This document shows, one piece after another, positions 15,488-23,617 of a stretch of 37,910 nt of DNA (positions within the stretch are counted from its first letter, which is position 1; each line of letters begins with the position of its first letter). The notes below the pieces were generated by a model. It did not search any database. It saw only the letters and a program-made list of their open reading frames with translations, and was not told the origin of the DNA. The position numbers and the translations under genes are program-made. The DNA is from Acidobacteriota bacterium (GTDB taxonomy: Bacteria; Acidobacteriota; Terriglobia; UBA7540), in the NCBI GenBank assembly GCA_021827255.1, contig JAKAWO010000003.1:1-37910 (forward strand), written 5' to 3'.

Positions 15488-16426
15488 AACCGGTGGATGG
15501 GGCAGAGCGGGGTGAGCTTTTTTGGCTTCCGCCCCCAGCCAGACGCTGGCCACCCTCCACGCGTCGCCTTCTTTTTGAAGGACCATTTCGTAATTGGCAA
15601 GCGCCTGGGGCGTTTCAAAAATCACGTGCGCGAGCACGCGAGCCTTATTGGGCGAAAAGGTTTGGCTGACCATCCGCACGTCCACTGGGGGCGAGTGCTG
15701 ATTGCCCGCTTGGGCTGCCGTCGGGGCGCCTTCAAGCGCGGGAATGAAATAGGTGCGGATCGCCTGACCCACCGAACCGCCAGCGGTCTTGCCCGCGTGC
15801 TCCGGGAGGTAGCGGGCGCGGGTCTCGATAACTTCAGCCGCGTTTTCTATGTCGTCCTGAATGACGGGATCGGTAATCTCTTTACTGATCGCGCGCAATT
15901 GAGGAACCAGGGCGGCGTCCGAATGCACCGTGAGTGCGAGAATCGCATCCTGGGTGACGCTGCGGTCGGGTTCACGGTCGGAGTTGCGAATCTGATGGAG
16001 CAGAATGGCCGTCGCTGATGGAACACCAGACCCTCCTAAGGCCCCGTAATAGAAACGGCGCAAATCGAGGTTGCGCGGATCGGCCACTAGCTTCGATAGA
16101 GCATCGAGGGCCTGTCTTCCACCGATATAAGCTAGAGAGCGGGCCGCGAACGTGGCTGTACGGTCATCGCTGAGCGCCGCTTGGAGTTGGGGAATGATGG
16201 CCGGTCCAGCGGCAAAGGCCGCGCGGTAGAGCAATCGGCCCGCCTCCTGATTAGTCGAAGTCAGCATGGCGTAAAGAAGGTTCGGCGTCCACTTGCCCGG
16301 CAACACGGGTGCCGAGCGAACCGGCCGTGATGGCTCGCGGTGGGGAGAAGCCGGCTGGACCGATCTTGCCCTTGCCGCCGCCAGCGCCAGCAGGCCGATG
16401 GAAAGCCAGATTTTCTTCGAACTCAC
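15476..16426 (-). CDS. exported HEAT-repeat-like protein, function unknown
   Basis: The track opens at 16561 inside the HAD gene. The better start is GTG 16426, which overlaps the HAD stop as TAGTG and has AGGAGGGGG about nine bases upstream, giving 316 residues and likely translational coupling. Residues 1-25 (SSKKIWLSIGLLALAAARARS) look like a signal peptide. Residues of about 55-215 form alpha-helical HEAT/PBS-like repeats (GPAIIPQLQAALSDDRTATFAARSLAYIG). The C-terminal part (VRMVSQTFSPNKARVLAHVIFETPQALANYEMVLQKEGDAWRVASVWL) is a beta-rich domain like those in NTF2-type or DUF4019-like secreted proteins. A periplasmic scaffold is likely; no catalytic residues are apparent. Confidence 0.78.
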   Translation of the reverse strand: MSSKKIWLSIGLLALAAARARSVQPASPHREPSRPVRSAPVLPGKWTPNLLYAMLTSTNQEAGRLLYRAAFAAGPAIIPQLQAALSDDRTATFAARSLAYIGGRQALDALSKLVADPRNLDLRRFYYGALGGSGVPSATAILLHQIRNSDREPDRSVTQDAILALTVHSDAALVPQLRAISKEITDPVIQDDIENAAEVIETRARYLPEHAGKTAGGSVGQAIRTYFIPALEGAPTAAQAGNQHSPPVDVRMVSQTFSPNKARVLAHVIFETPQALANYEMVLQKEGDAWRVASVWLGAEAKKAHPALPHPPVPKS

Positions 16427-17121
16427 TATGACAAGCCCCCTCCTGGCTCTGGGGCGCCTGTTAGCAGCGCGGATAATTCTCTCAGATCGTTTACTATAAG
16501 GTCGGGCTGCTCTTTGAGAAGCGACGGACCTCCCAAGCCGTAAGTAACACCGCACGTCCACACCCCGCTATTCCGCCCCGTAAGGACGTCGGTCGCCGAG
16601 TCTCCGATCATCAATGTCTTAGATGCAGGAGCCTTCGATTCTGCCATAAGGCGCAAAACGCCGACTGGGTCAGGTTTCTTACGTTCGAAGCTATTCCCTC
16701 CGTAAACCTGAAAGAAGTAACGATCCAGGCCGAGACCCGACAGGATAGCGCGGCTGAAATTCACGGGCTTATTGGTGAGCACGGCGAGCTTGCGGGTGAG
16801 TAAAGCCTCCAGCGCCTTGCAAACGCCTGGATAGGGTGTGGTGTGGTCCAGCATGTGGGCGCGGTATTCGTCCAGAAAGATCGCGGCCCCGCGTTCGACT
16901 TCCTCTTCGCTCGCCCCCTCACCGAGCGCGCGCCGCACCAGGACCGTCACGCCTTGGCCCACATAGGAGGCAATTTGGTCTTCGGGCAGCAGCGTCCGGC
17001 CCATTCGCGCGAGCGTCGCGTTTACGCTCAGAGCCAGATCCTGTTCGCTATCAATGAGCGTGCCGTCGAGATCGAAGATCAGCAATTCGATCTGGCCAAG
17101 GGTGTCGGGAGGGATGGGCAT
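16426..17121 (-). CDS. gph: HAD-family phosphatase, phosphoglycolate phosphatase-like
   Basis: A 231-residue HAD hydrolase. Motif I LLIFDLDGTLIDS (nucleophile and acid Asp at about 16 and 18), motif II VLTNKP, motif III Lys in RKKPDPVGVL and motif IV MIGDSATDVLTGRNSG are all present with an alpha-helical cap between them. This is the arrangement of phosphoglycolate phosphatases (Gph), which clear 2-phosphoglycolate released during repair of oxidised DNA ends. Other small phosphoesters, such as hexose phosphates, are possible, particularly as it follows a GalT-like gene by nine bases. Cytoplasmic, Mg-dependent. Confidence 0.85.
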   Translation of the reverse strand: MPIPPDTLGQIELLIFDLDGTLIDSEQDLALSVNATLARMGRTLLPEDQIASYVGQGVTVLVRRALGEGASEEEVERGAAIFLDEYRAHMLDHTTPYPGVCKALEALLTRKLAVLTNKPVNFSRAILSGLGLDRYFFQVYGGNSFERKKPDPVGVLRLMAESKAPASKTLMIGDSATDVLTGRNSGVWTCGVTYGLGGPSLLKEQPDLIVNDLRELSALLTGAPEPGGGLS

Positions 17122-17130
17122 CGGCGCAGC

Positions 17131-18150
17131 TTACTCCACTGAAGGAACGACAGCCGGTTCCGGTTCGAGGGCGCGCAGAACTACGGCCGCCTCTTCGGCC
17201 GAAATGGGATTAAAGTAAAACCCCTCCGGGACGAGGTAGTACGGCTCGCTCTCCAGCTCGGGAACCATTTCGATGTGCCAGTGATAATCTTCTCGAATCG
17301 TCGTCCACCAATCCTCCCTCGGCCGTTTGGCCTCGAGGTTGGGCTCGGTGTGAATCACCATGCGCAGATGCTGGGAGATCCTCTCGATCCTCTGGAGGCT
17401 GGTCTTTAAGATACCGGCGAGGGAGGCGGGTCGGCCCGCTGCGGCCAAGTCCTGCTCGAAGGACGAGGAGTGCTCATTCGGCAAAATCCATAGCTCGTAA
17501 GGGAAACGGGCTGCGTAAGGGCAAAGGCTAGTAAAATCCGATGTTTGGTCCACGACCCTCAAAGAGGACTCACGCTCTTGCTGAAGGATGTCACAGAAAA
17601 TACACCGCTCCTTGCGATGGAAATGAAACTGGCTCCAGCGGAATTCAGCCTCCACCGCGCCCGGAACCACCGGCGTTGCCAGGATCTGCGAATAGCCATG
17701 CTCCTGGCTTGTGGGGCCGCTCCTCCCTTGAACCTTGAAAAGACAAACATAGCGGAAGCGATGGTCGCGCTTTAGGTCGAGGATCCTGTCGCGGTAAACC
17801 TCAATGATCCGAGCGACCTCCTCGATAGTCAACTGCGCTAATGTCACCCCATGGCGGCGGGTCGCCACCAGAATTTCGTGCGCTCCCAGCGCATTCATGC
17901 GGTCAAACATGCCTTCGCCGGCGCGGTCGAGTCCGCCTTCAATCCTGAAGAGCGGCGAGCGGTCCGGAAAAACACGGATCTCCCAGCGGCCGTCCGCGCC
18001 CTTCTTCTCATAAATACTGGCAGGCGTAAATCGCTCGTGACCCGGACAAAAAGGACACTCGCCGCCTGAATCCAGCGCCGCCGGCAAGCTGGGGCGCTTT
18101 CCGGTTACAACCCAGCGCCGCTGGATAGGGTCCAATCGCAATTCAGCCAT
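17131..18150 (-). CDS. galactose-1-phosphate uridylyltransferase-like protein with altered active site
   Basis: A 339-residue protein of the GalT branch of the HIT superfamily, whose members move UMP or AMP between sugar phosphates through a covalent His-nucleotide intermediate. The zinc pair C32-P-F-C35 and FPDRSPLFRIEG are typical. The C-terminal half has ERCIFCDI, ELWILPNEHSSSF and YHWHIEMVPEL, the second HIT-like unit with its metal-binding His pair. The active-site block, normally HPHxQ, reads H151-G-Y-S-Q155. The first His and the Gln are kept, but the residue aligned with the nucleophile His is Tyr153. It may use another residue, another reaction, or be inactive. Start ATG 18150 has GAGGAAAA four bases before it. 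First gene of a three-gene run. Confidence 0.8.
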   Translation of the reverse strand: MAELRLDPIQRRWVVTGKRPSLPAALDSGGECPFCPGHERFTPASIYEKKGADGRWEIRVFPDRSPLFRIEGGLDRAGEGMFDRMNALGAHEILVATRRHGVTLAQLTIEEVARIIEVYRDRILDLKRDHRFRYVCLFKVQGRSGPTSQEHGYSQILATPVVPGAVEAEFRWSQFHFHRKERCIFCDILQQERESSLRVVDQTSDFTSLCPYAARFPYELWILPNEHSSSFEQDLAAAGRPASLAGILKTSLQRIERISQHLRMVIHTEPNLEAKRPREDWWTTIREDYHWHIEMVPELESEPYYLVPEGFYFNPISAEEAAVVLRALEPEPAVVPSVE

Positions 18151-18340
18151 CTGATTTTCCTCGAGCGAGATCGTGAATTGTGTCCGGAGGCCAAGCCAAA
18201 GAACGGGCGGGCGGCGGCCGGTAACGTCCAGACACTAAATTGCCTATTGTAGCCCGAATGCACCAACGCGGAGGATGTGTTCTCTTCGCATCTCCGCACC
18301 GCGGGGCGCACGACATTAAAGTGGTAAGGGTCATGCGGCC

Positions 18341-18388
18341 GCGTTAAGCCGCGTTAAGCCTCGACGAGCAACGGTTCTCATGATAACC
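18341..18388. promoter_or_regulatory. tandem 10-mer and near-palindrome upstream of the DUF1015 gene
   Basis: GCGTTAAGCC occurs twice head-to-tail (18341-18360). It is followed by GGTTCTCATGATAACC (18373-18388), a 16-base palindrome with one mismatched pair, ending 32 bases before the DUF1015 start. The placement suits an operator or -10/-35 overlap in the 270-bp galT/DUF1015 divergent spacer. The rest of that spacer shows no gene. Confidence 0.35.
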
Positions 18389-18420
18389 TGGAAATTCGCC
18401 TCTGCCGTTCCAGTCGTGTC

Positions 18421-19740
18421 ATGGCGGAACTTTATCCCTTTCGAGCCTTACACTACGACCCGGCTGCTGTGGGCAATCTCTCGAAGGTCGTGACGCAACC
18501 CTACGATAAAATCTCCTCCGACATGCAGGCTCGGTACTATGAAGCCCATCCTGCCAATCTGGTCCGCATCATTCTGCGGGAGAAGAGCGATAGCGCCGAG
18601 AACTTTTATCGGGAGGCAGCACGCGAATTCCGAAGCTGGATCGAAAATGGGGCGGTGGTCTCCGAGCGAGACGCGTGTTTTTATCCCTATGCGCAGGAAT
18701 ACGAGGTTCCGGGAACCTCCGGCGAGCGCCGGAGTCGTTGGGGCTTTATCGGCCTCTTGCGCCTCGAAGATTACCCCGCACGGATAGTCCATCGCCACGA
18801 AGAAACACTTTCCGGCCCGAAAGCGGACCGTCTGGAGTTGCTCAAAGCCACACGCGCCAACTTTGGCCACATTTTCATGCTGTACAGCGACCCGGCGGGA
18901 GCGGTCGAGAATCTCTTCCGCGGAGAAATCGCGGCGCGGCCATGGCAGCAGGCCACGGATGAGTACGCGACCAACCACCGCGTTTGGCGCGTTTCCGATC
19001 CCGGCGTCATCGAGCCAGTGGTGGAAGCCATGCGCGGCAAACGGCTGGTGATCGCGGATGGGCATCATCGTTATGAGACGTCGCTATCCTACCGCAACCT
19101 GCGCAGGGAGGAAGCCCCAGGGGACGACCGCGCCGAGCACGTGATGGCCACTTTTGTGCCGATGGAGAGCGAAGGATTGTTGATTTTGCCCACCCATCGC
19201 GTCGTCCACGGCCTCACGAACTTTGACTGGAACCGCTTTTCGGCCGACGCCCGGGGGTTCTTTGACTGGACCGAATTAACGGTCGCCGGCTCAGCGGATC
19301 GAGAGCTTGGGGAATTTCTCGAACGTTCAGGGCGCGAGCGCCCCTCATTGATCGCCTACGGCGGCGATGGCCACGCGGCGCTGCTGAGGCTGAGGCAGCA
19401 AGCTGATCTTCCGCGAGGGCTTACCGACCTGCCTGAGGGACTCCGCGGACTTGACGTGGTTCTGTTGCACCGTCTCTTGCTGGAAGACGTGCTGGGCATT
19501 GATCCGCAAGCGGTGCGGGAGCAGAAAAACCTCCGCTACGTGCCGGAAATCCAGCAGGCAGTCCAGGAAGTGGATGGCCGCCACGCCCAGATTTCTTTCT
19601 TGATGAATCCCACTCCGATCACCGCGGTTTGGGAAAATGCGCTGGCCGGCCAAGTTCTTCCTCAGAAATCTACCGATTTCTACCCAAAACTGCTCTCGGG
19701 CTTGACGTTCTACTGGATGGATAACCCGGCAGGGCAGTAG
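18421..19740 (+). CDS. DUF1015 family protein
   Basis: A 439-residue cytoplasmic protein matching the DUF1015 family through its length and conserved blocks: YPFRALHYDP near the start, VVTQPYDKIS, PYAQEY, HRHEETLSGPKADRLELLKAT, VIADGHHRYETSLSYRNLR near residue 220, and VMATFVPMESEGLLILPTHRVV. The family is widespread in bacteria and archaea, often near serine-metabolism genes, but its biochemical role is unknown to me. The invariant DGHHRYET motif looks catalytic or nucleotide-related, which is inference only. Start is ATG 18421; no strong ribosome site. It is divergent from the GalT-like gene and convergent with the STAS gene. Confidence 0.9.
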   Translation: MAELYPFRALHYDPAAVGNLSKVVTQPYDKISSDMQARYYEAHPANLVRIILREKSDSAENFYREAAREFRSWIENGAVVSERDACFYPYAQEYEVPGTSGERRSRWGFIGLLRLEDYPARIVHRHEETLSGPKADRLELLKATRANFGHIFMLYSDPAGAVENLFRGEIAARPWQQATDEYATNHRVWRVSDPGVIEPVVEAMRGKRLVIADGHHRYETSLSYRNLRREEAPGDDRAEHVMATFVPMESEGLLILPTHRVVHGLTNFDWNRFSADARGFFDWTELTVAGSADRELGEFLERSGRERPSLIAYGGDGHAALLRLRQQADLPRGLTDLPEGLRGLDVVLLHRLLLEDVLGIDPQAVREQKNLRYVPEIQQAVQEVDGRHAQISFLMNPTPITAVWENALAGQVLPQKSTDFYPKLLSGLTFYWMDNPAGQ

Positions 19741-19825
19741 CAGCAGCCTTCGCCCTTCAACGAGCGAGGGGCCCTACGGCGAGACGCAGAAGCCCCCCTC
19801 CCCGAGCGCCCTCCAACGCGCGAGG

Positions 19826-20182
19826 CTAGGCGGGCGGCGTGGAGAACGACTTTACGGCCGCCTGAACGTCGTTGTAAACCTCGAAGACGGTCACAAGCTT
19901 AGTGATGTTGAGTTGCTCGCTGATTTTTTTTGTAAGGTTGGCGAGTTTGACGCTGGCCCCTTTGCTGCGCGCGGAGGTGTAGCCGGCGACCAGTGTGCCC
20001 AGTCCGGCGCTGTCCAAGTAACTCACCTCGCCCAGATCGAGGACCACGCGCGTCGCTCCTTGGTCCAATAGTTCCCTGAGTTTCGAACGCAATTGGTTGC
20101 TTTCACCGCCCAGGGTCACCCGCCCGGCCAGCCGTAGCACGGTGACGCCTTCAGCACTCTCTTCTTCGATTTTCAGAGCCAT
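19826..20182 (-). CDS. STAS-domain anti-sigma factor antagonist
   Basis: A 118-residue single-domain STAS protein of the SpoIIAA/RsbV type. It has ATRVVLDLGEVSYLDSAGLGTLV, in which Ser58 of DSAGLG is the conserved site phosphorylated by an HPK-type anti-sigma kinase. In the unphosphorylated form such proteins free a sigma factor or feed a partner-switching cascade. No anti-sigma kinase, PP2C phosphatase or sigma factor is in the window, so the partners are elsewhere. The ribosome site GGGAGG lies five bases before ATG 20182. It is 79 bp downstream of the zinc-ribbon gene on the same strand and may be co-transcribed. Cytoplasmic. Confidence 0.93.
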   Translation of the reverse strand: MALKIEEESAEGVTVLRLAGRVTLGGESNQLRSKLRELLDQGATRVVLDLGEVSYLDSAGLGTLVAGYTSARSKGASVKLANLTKKISEQLNITKLVTVFEVYNDVQAAVKSFSTPPA

Positions 20183-20261
20183 CCCATCCTCCCGTCTTGT
20201 GTGGCGCGCTCCCGCGCCGAATAGTAGCCCTTTTCAAGCGCAGTCCCGGCACGGGTTCCCT

Positions 20262-20420
20262 TCACTCAAACTCCGAGCAGGACATAAAGTAGTCGCAACA
20301 AGGGCAGACCATCTTGCACCTTTGCGATTCCAGCCTCGAGTTGCAGACCGGACAGAACTGATTGGGAAACTCTTCAACCTGCGCGCGCGCTGCGCCGCTT
20401 TGGGAAGCGTGTCTCAGCAT
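20262..20420 (-). CDS. 52-residue zinc-ribbon protein
   Basis: The track starts at 20489, but ATG 20420 has a strong GAGAGGAGAGA ribosome site four bases upstream, giving 52 residues. Residues of about 20-52 read FCPVCNSRLESQRCKMVCPCCDYFMSCSEFE, with two Cys-x2-Cys knuckles plus extra cysteines, so a one-zinc ribbon with a tail cysteine is very likely. Similar tiny zinc-ribbon proteins are common in Acidobacteriota and their function is unknown. It lies between the aminotransferase and the STAS gene, all on the minus strand. A nucleic-acid or protein-binding adaptor is possible but not shown. Confidence 0.8.
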   Translation of the reverse strand: MLRHASQSGAARAQVEEFPNQFCPVCNSRLESQRCKMVCPCCDYFMSCSEFE

Positions 20421-20651
20421 AAGGTCTCTCCTCTCTCCAGGATCGCAGCGGCTTCCGGGATCAGGCGAACAGCCGCCGCACAAATCCATCGTTCCGCGCG
20501 CGCATCACTCCCAAACCGAGGCTGAACATGCCAGCGGCCAAGCGCGCCGCCAACATGGCCATGTTAAATGTCACTCGCCGACCACCGGGGCCCGTCCCAA
20601 CCAGCCTGCCGAGCTCAATGGCATGCGCGCGGCGGTATTCATATTCGGGCT

Positions 20652-21866
20652 TTAGCCGTAACGTGCCTGGATGAAATCGCTGATGCTTCGAAAGGCGCGC
20701 TCGAGCGCCGCTTCGTCGGCCAAGAAGACCATTCGGAAATGCCGTGAGCCTGGCATCTGGCCAAACCCGCCTCCGTGAACCACCAGCACCTGCTTTTCCA
20801 GCAGCAGCCCTTTCGCAAACTGCTCGTCTTCTTCCTGGATCTCGATGCGAGGGAAAGCATAAAAGGCGCCCTGCGGCGGAACGCAAGTGAGCCTCGGCGT
20901 TCGGCGGCACCAGGCTATGGTCAGGTCGCGTCGGGAGCGCAGTTTTCGCCGAACCTCGGTCAAGTGATCCTGCGGTCCGTCAAGCGCCGCGGGTATAGCC
21001 TCTTGGAAAGGAAAGCTGGCTGAGAGCCGAGCCCGTAAGAGCTTATGCACTCCCTCGCCATACGCTTTGACAGCGGCTGCCTCACCGCTTAATATCCCCC
21101 AGCCCACGCGCCATCCGGGCACGAGGTAAGCTTTAGAAAGTCCGCCGAGCGTCAGCACTGGGACGTCGGGCGCGAGCGCCGCGATGGAAATGTGCGGTTC
21201 ATCACCAAGGATCAGTTTGTCGTAAATTTCATCGGAGATAATCACCAGATTGCGCCGCCGTGCCAACTCGGCAATCCTCTCTAAGGTGGGGCGCGAATAA
21301 ACGGCGCCCGTCGGGTTATTGGGGCTGATGACCACGATGGCGCGCGTGCTGTCGGAAATCCGACTTTCCAGATCATCCAAATCAGGCTGCCAGCCTTTCG
21401 ATTCGACCAGCGGGTAGCAAGTCGGCTCGACTCCCAGCTTCGCCAGCACCGCGCTATAGAGTGGATATTCGGGCGAGGGCGCGAGCACGGTTTCGCCTGG
21501 ATTCACGAGCGCGGTCAGGCAGACATCTACCGCTTCGCTCACGCCAGCGGTGATGAAAACCGTTTGGACGTTCCGAATGCCCTTGCGTTCCGCTTCCCGC
21601 CGCACAGCCTCGAGGGCTGCGGGCGTGCCGGGTGAGGGAGCGTAGCCGTTCCTTCCCTCCTGCAGGGCTCGAATGACCGCTTCAATCAAATGCGGCGGCG
21701 TCTGGAAGTCAAAACTCAGCGGGTCGCCGATATTAAGCGGCAGGATTTGCTTCCCTTGCCGAGCCAGCTCGTCAGCGAGCACCGCAAGGTCACGAATGGC
21801 GTAGCGAACACGCTCCAATCGCCTCGCGGCCGGAACTTCCTGAATTTGCTGAACTCGAGAGATCAT
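20652..21866 (-). CDS. PLP-dependent class I aminotransferase (alanine aminotransferase AlaA/AlaT-like)
   Basis: From ATG 21866 the protein is 404 residues. The track extends it to 22190, but that extra part overlaps the divergent phosphoesterase gene and matches nothing. Fold-type I features in order: RYAIRDLAVLADELARQGKQILPLNIGDP, NGYAPSPGTPAALEAVRREA, VFITAGVSEAVDVCL, VISPNNPTGAVYSRPTLERI, IISDEIYDKLI and LSKAYLVPGWRVGW, with the PLP-binding Lys in SKAYLVPGWRVG. The motif set is closest to AlaA/AlaT-type enzymes, which make alanine from pyruvate and glutamate. No ribosome site is seen, and a promoter sits very close, so the transcript may be leaderless. Stop is 231 bp before the zinc-ribbon start. 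Confidence 0.9.
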   Translation of the reverse strand: MISRVQQIQEVPAARRLERVRYAIRDLAVLADELARQGKQILPLNIGDPLSFDFQTPPHLIEAVIRALQEGRNGYAPSPGTPAALEAVRREAERKGIRNVQTVFITAGVSEAVDVCLTALVNPGETVLAPSPEYPLYSAVLAKLGVEPTCYPLVESKGWQPDLDDLESRISDSTRAIVVISPNNPTGAVYSRPTLERIAELARRRNLVIISDEIYDKLILGDEPHISIAALAPDVPVLTLGGLSKAYLVPGWRVGWGILSGEAAAVKAYGEGVHKLLRARLSASFPFQEAIPAALDGPQDHLTEVRRKLRSRRDLTIAWCRRTPRLTCVPPQGAFYAFPRIEIQEEDEQFAKGLLLEKQVLVVHGGGFGQMPGSRHFRMVFLADEAALERAFRSISDFIQARYG

Positions 21867-21878
21867 CTGCGAATAACG

Positions 21879-21907
21879 TTTGTAACAGAAAGGCCCGTTG
21901 TGGTCAA
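21879..21907 (-). promoter_or_regulatory. candidate promoter of the aminotransferase gene
   Basis: On the minus strand TTGACC (21902-21907) and TACAAA (21879-21884) are 17 bases apart, matching consensus at 5/6 and 4/6. Transcription would begin about 5-7 bases before the ATG at 21866, consistent with the missing ribosome site. Confidence 0.4.
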
Positions 21908-22073
21908 TGCGGCTCGACACAATTTCGCTCCGCGTCAAGCCATATAAGAATGTAACTTTCGTATGTACCCCATCGGTTACATTTAACACATCTCGCTCCG
22001 CGCTCTGGCTTGCGGCGCGAAAGCGGTGCATAATTCCCTTCTTGCAAGGCGATCCTAACTCCGGTGGCGCACG

Positions 22074-23396
22074 ATGAAGCGGTTGACGATCATGGTGGCG
22101 CTCTTGGTCTTGGCGGGGCCTCAGCGCGCACGCTCGCAGGCCGCGCCCAAGGGCATGGACAAGATTGAGCATGTGGTTTGGATTATTCAAGAGAATCGCA
22201 GCTTTGATAATTATTTCGGGAAATACCCCGGCGCCGAGGGCATTCCGCCCGGAACCTGCTTGCCCAAGTTGCCCGGCTCAGCAGCCTGTGTCAGGCCGTT
22301 TCACTTGCCCGCGAGGTTTCCAGCCTGCGACCTCTCGCACAACTGGTCTATCGCCCATGCAGCTTACGACCACGGCGCGATGGACGGCTTTGTGTGGGCG
22401 GAGGGGACATCGTACACCATGGGGTACTACACGGGAAGCGACATTCCCAATTATTGGAACTACGCTCGACATTACACGCTCGACGACCGCTTCTTTTCTT
22501 CGCTGAACGGTCCGAGCCTGCCGAACCACGTTTATACCGTGGCGGCGCAGTCGGGCGGGCTGATCGTTAATCCCGGAAACCTAAAACAACTGAAGCGCGT
22601 GATGGACGACCCCGATGGCTTCAGCTTCGCTTCCATGATAAATCTGTTCTCGAAATCGGCCATCTCTTGGAAGTATTACATTGAGACCCTCCCCAAGCGT
22701 CGAGGGCGCGTCACGGGGATGAATCTTCGTTATCCTAACCCGAAAAAATTCTCACTCTGGAACCCGCTCGTGGGCTTTGCCGCGGTGCGCAGAAACCCGT
22801 CGCTTATGGAGCACCTGGTGAGCCAGGACGAATATTACCAGGACTTGAAACATGGCACGCTGCCCGAGGTTTCATGGCTCATCCCGGCATTTCAGGACAG
22901 CGAGCATCCTCCCGAACCTGTTCGCCAAGGCATGTGGTATGTCACGCGGCTGATCAATGCGCTGATGCAGAGCCGGTATTGGGACAACAGCGTCATCTTC
23001 CTGACGTGGGATGATTACGGAGGATTCTACGACCATGTTGATCCGCCGCAGGTGGACGCTTACGGCTACGGCCCGCGCGTTCCGCTGCTGGTCATTTCTC
23101 CGTTCGCCAAGGCGGATTACATTACGCACCAGATGGGCGATTTTACCTCTATGCTGAAATTCATCGAGGAGCGCTGGGGGCTGGGGCATCTGACAGCGCG
23201 CGACGACCGCGCCAGCGATTTGCGCGACGCATTCGACTTCAATCAAAAGCCAAACCCGCCACTGATTGCTCCCGTGCCCAATGGCCTCCGGTCGCGCCTC
23301 GTCGAGTATTACGGCTGCACCTACGCGCCGCTCGTGCCCATCGGTAGAATCCGTCGCCCGCCGCCGCCCCGCCGCCCGGTGGCCGTCAAGAAGTGA
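22074..23396 (+). CDS. exported phosphoesterase of the acid phosphatase AcpA/phospholipase C family
   Basis: A 440-residue protein with signal peptide [23 protein letters not shown]. It belongs to the phosphoesterase family of bacterial phospholipases C and AcpA-type acid phosphatases. Metal- and substrate-site motifs are in order: [16 protein letters not shown] near residue 36, [32 protein letters not shown] (nucleophile-bearing region), [14 protein letters not shown], and [20 protein letters not shown] with [14 protein letters not shown]. It likely releases phosphate from organic phosphates or phospholipids in the periplasm. The proline-rich basic C-terminus ([14 protein letters not shown]) is unlike the core. 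It is alone between the divergent aminotransferase and the convergent cusA-like gene. Confidence 0.93.
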   Translation: MKRLTIMVALLVLAGPQRARSQAAPKGMDKIEHVVWIIQENRSFDNYFGKYPGAEGIPPGTCLPKLPGSAACVRPFHLPARFPACDLSHNWSIAHAAYDHGAMDGFVWAEGTSYTMGYYTGSDIPNYWNYARHYTLDDRFFSSLNGPSLPNHVYTVAAQSGGLIVNPGNLKQLKRVMDDPDGFSFASMINLFSKSAISWKYYIETLPKRRGRVTGMNLRYPNPKKFSLWNPLVGFAAVRRNPSLMEHLVSQDEYYQDLKHGTLPEVSWLIPAFQDSEHPPEPVRQGMWYVTRLINALMQSRYWDNSVIFLTWDDYGGFYDHVDPPQVDAYGYGPRVPLLVISPFAKADYITHQMGDFTSMLKFIEERWGLGHLTARDDRASDLRDAFDFNQKPNPPLIAPVPNGLRSRLVEYYGCTYAPLVPIGRIRRPPPPRRPVAVKK

Positions 23397-23617
23397 GCCA
23401 AGCGCGCAGGAAGGTTCGCCGTTGAGATGATGGATGCTCCTGCGGGCCTGTGGCGGGCTGGTTCGCTGGCAACGCTGGCGATGGCCACAAGTGCCAGCCG
23501 TGTGAGATCAGGCCCCTTTCACCCTCAGCAATCCCGGCCCAGAGCGTGCCTGCGGACGAAACCGTTGCGCCCACTGCACCACTCCGAGAGGCGCTGGCAG
23601 GATGTATCTCGGTTCGG
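23397..23617. other. 221-bp gap between convergent phosphoesterase and cusA-like genes
   Basis: No convincing gene is present. A short inverted repeat GCTGGC...GCCAGC (in GCTGGCGATGGCCACAAGTGCCAGC) could be a bidirectional terminator, but the 6-bp stem lacks a T tract. Confidence 0.3.

Noticed and set aside
20461-20651. Small minus ORF ending MAMLAARLAAGMFSLGLGVMR...
   Set aside because: It is hydrophobic and short with no ribosome site; the longer 149-residue version overlaps the aminotransferase out of frame.
21867-22190. N-terminal extension of the aminotransferase to 512 residues
   Set aside because: It overlaps the divergent phosphoesterase start, matches no aminotransferase sequence and lies over the promoter.
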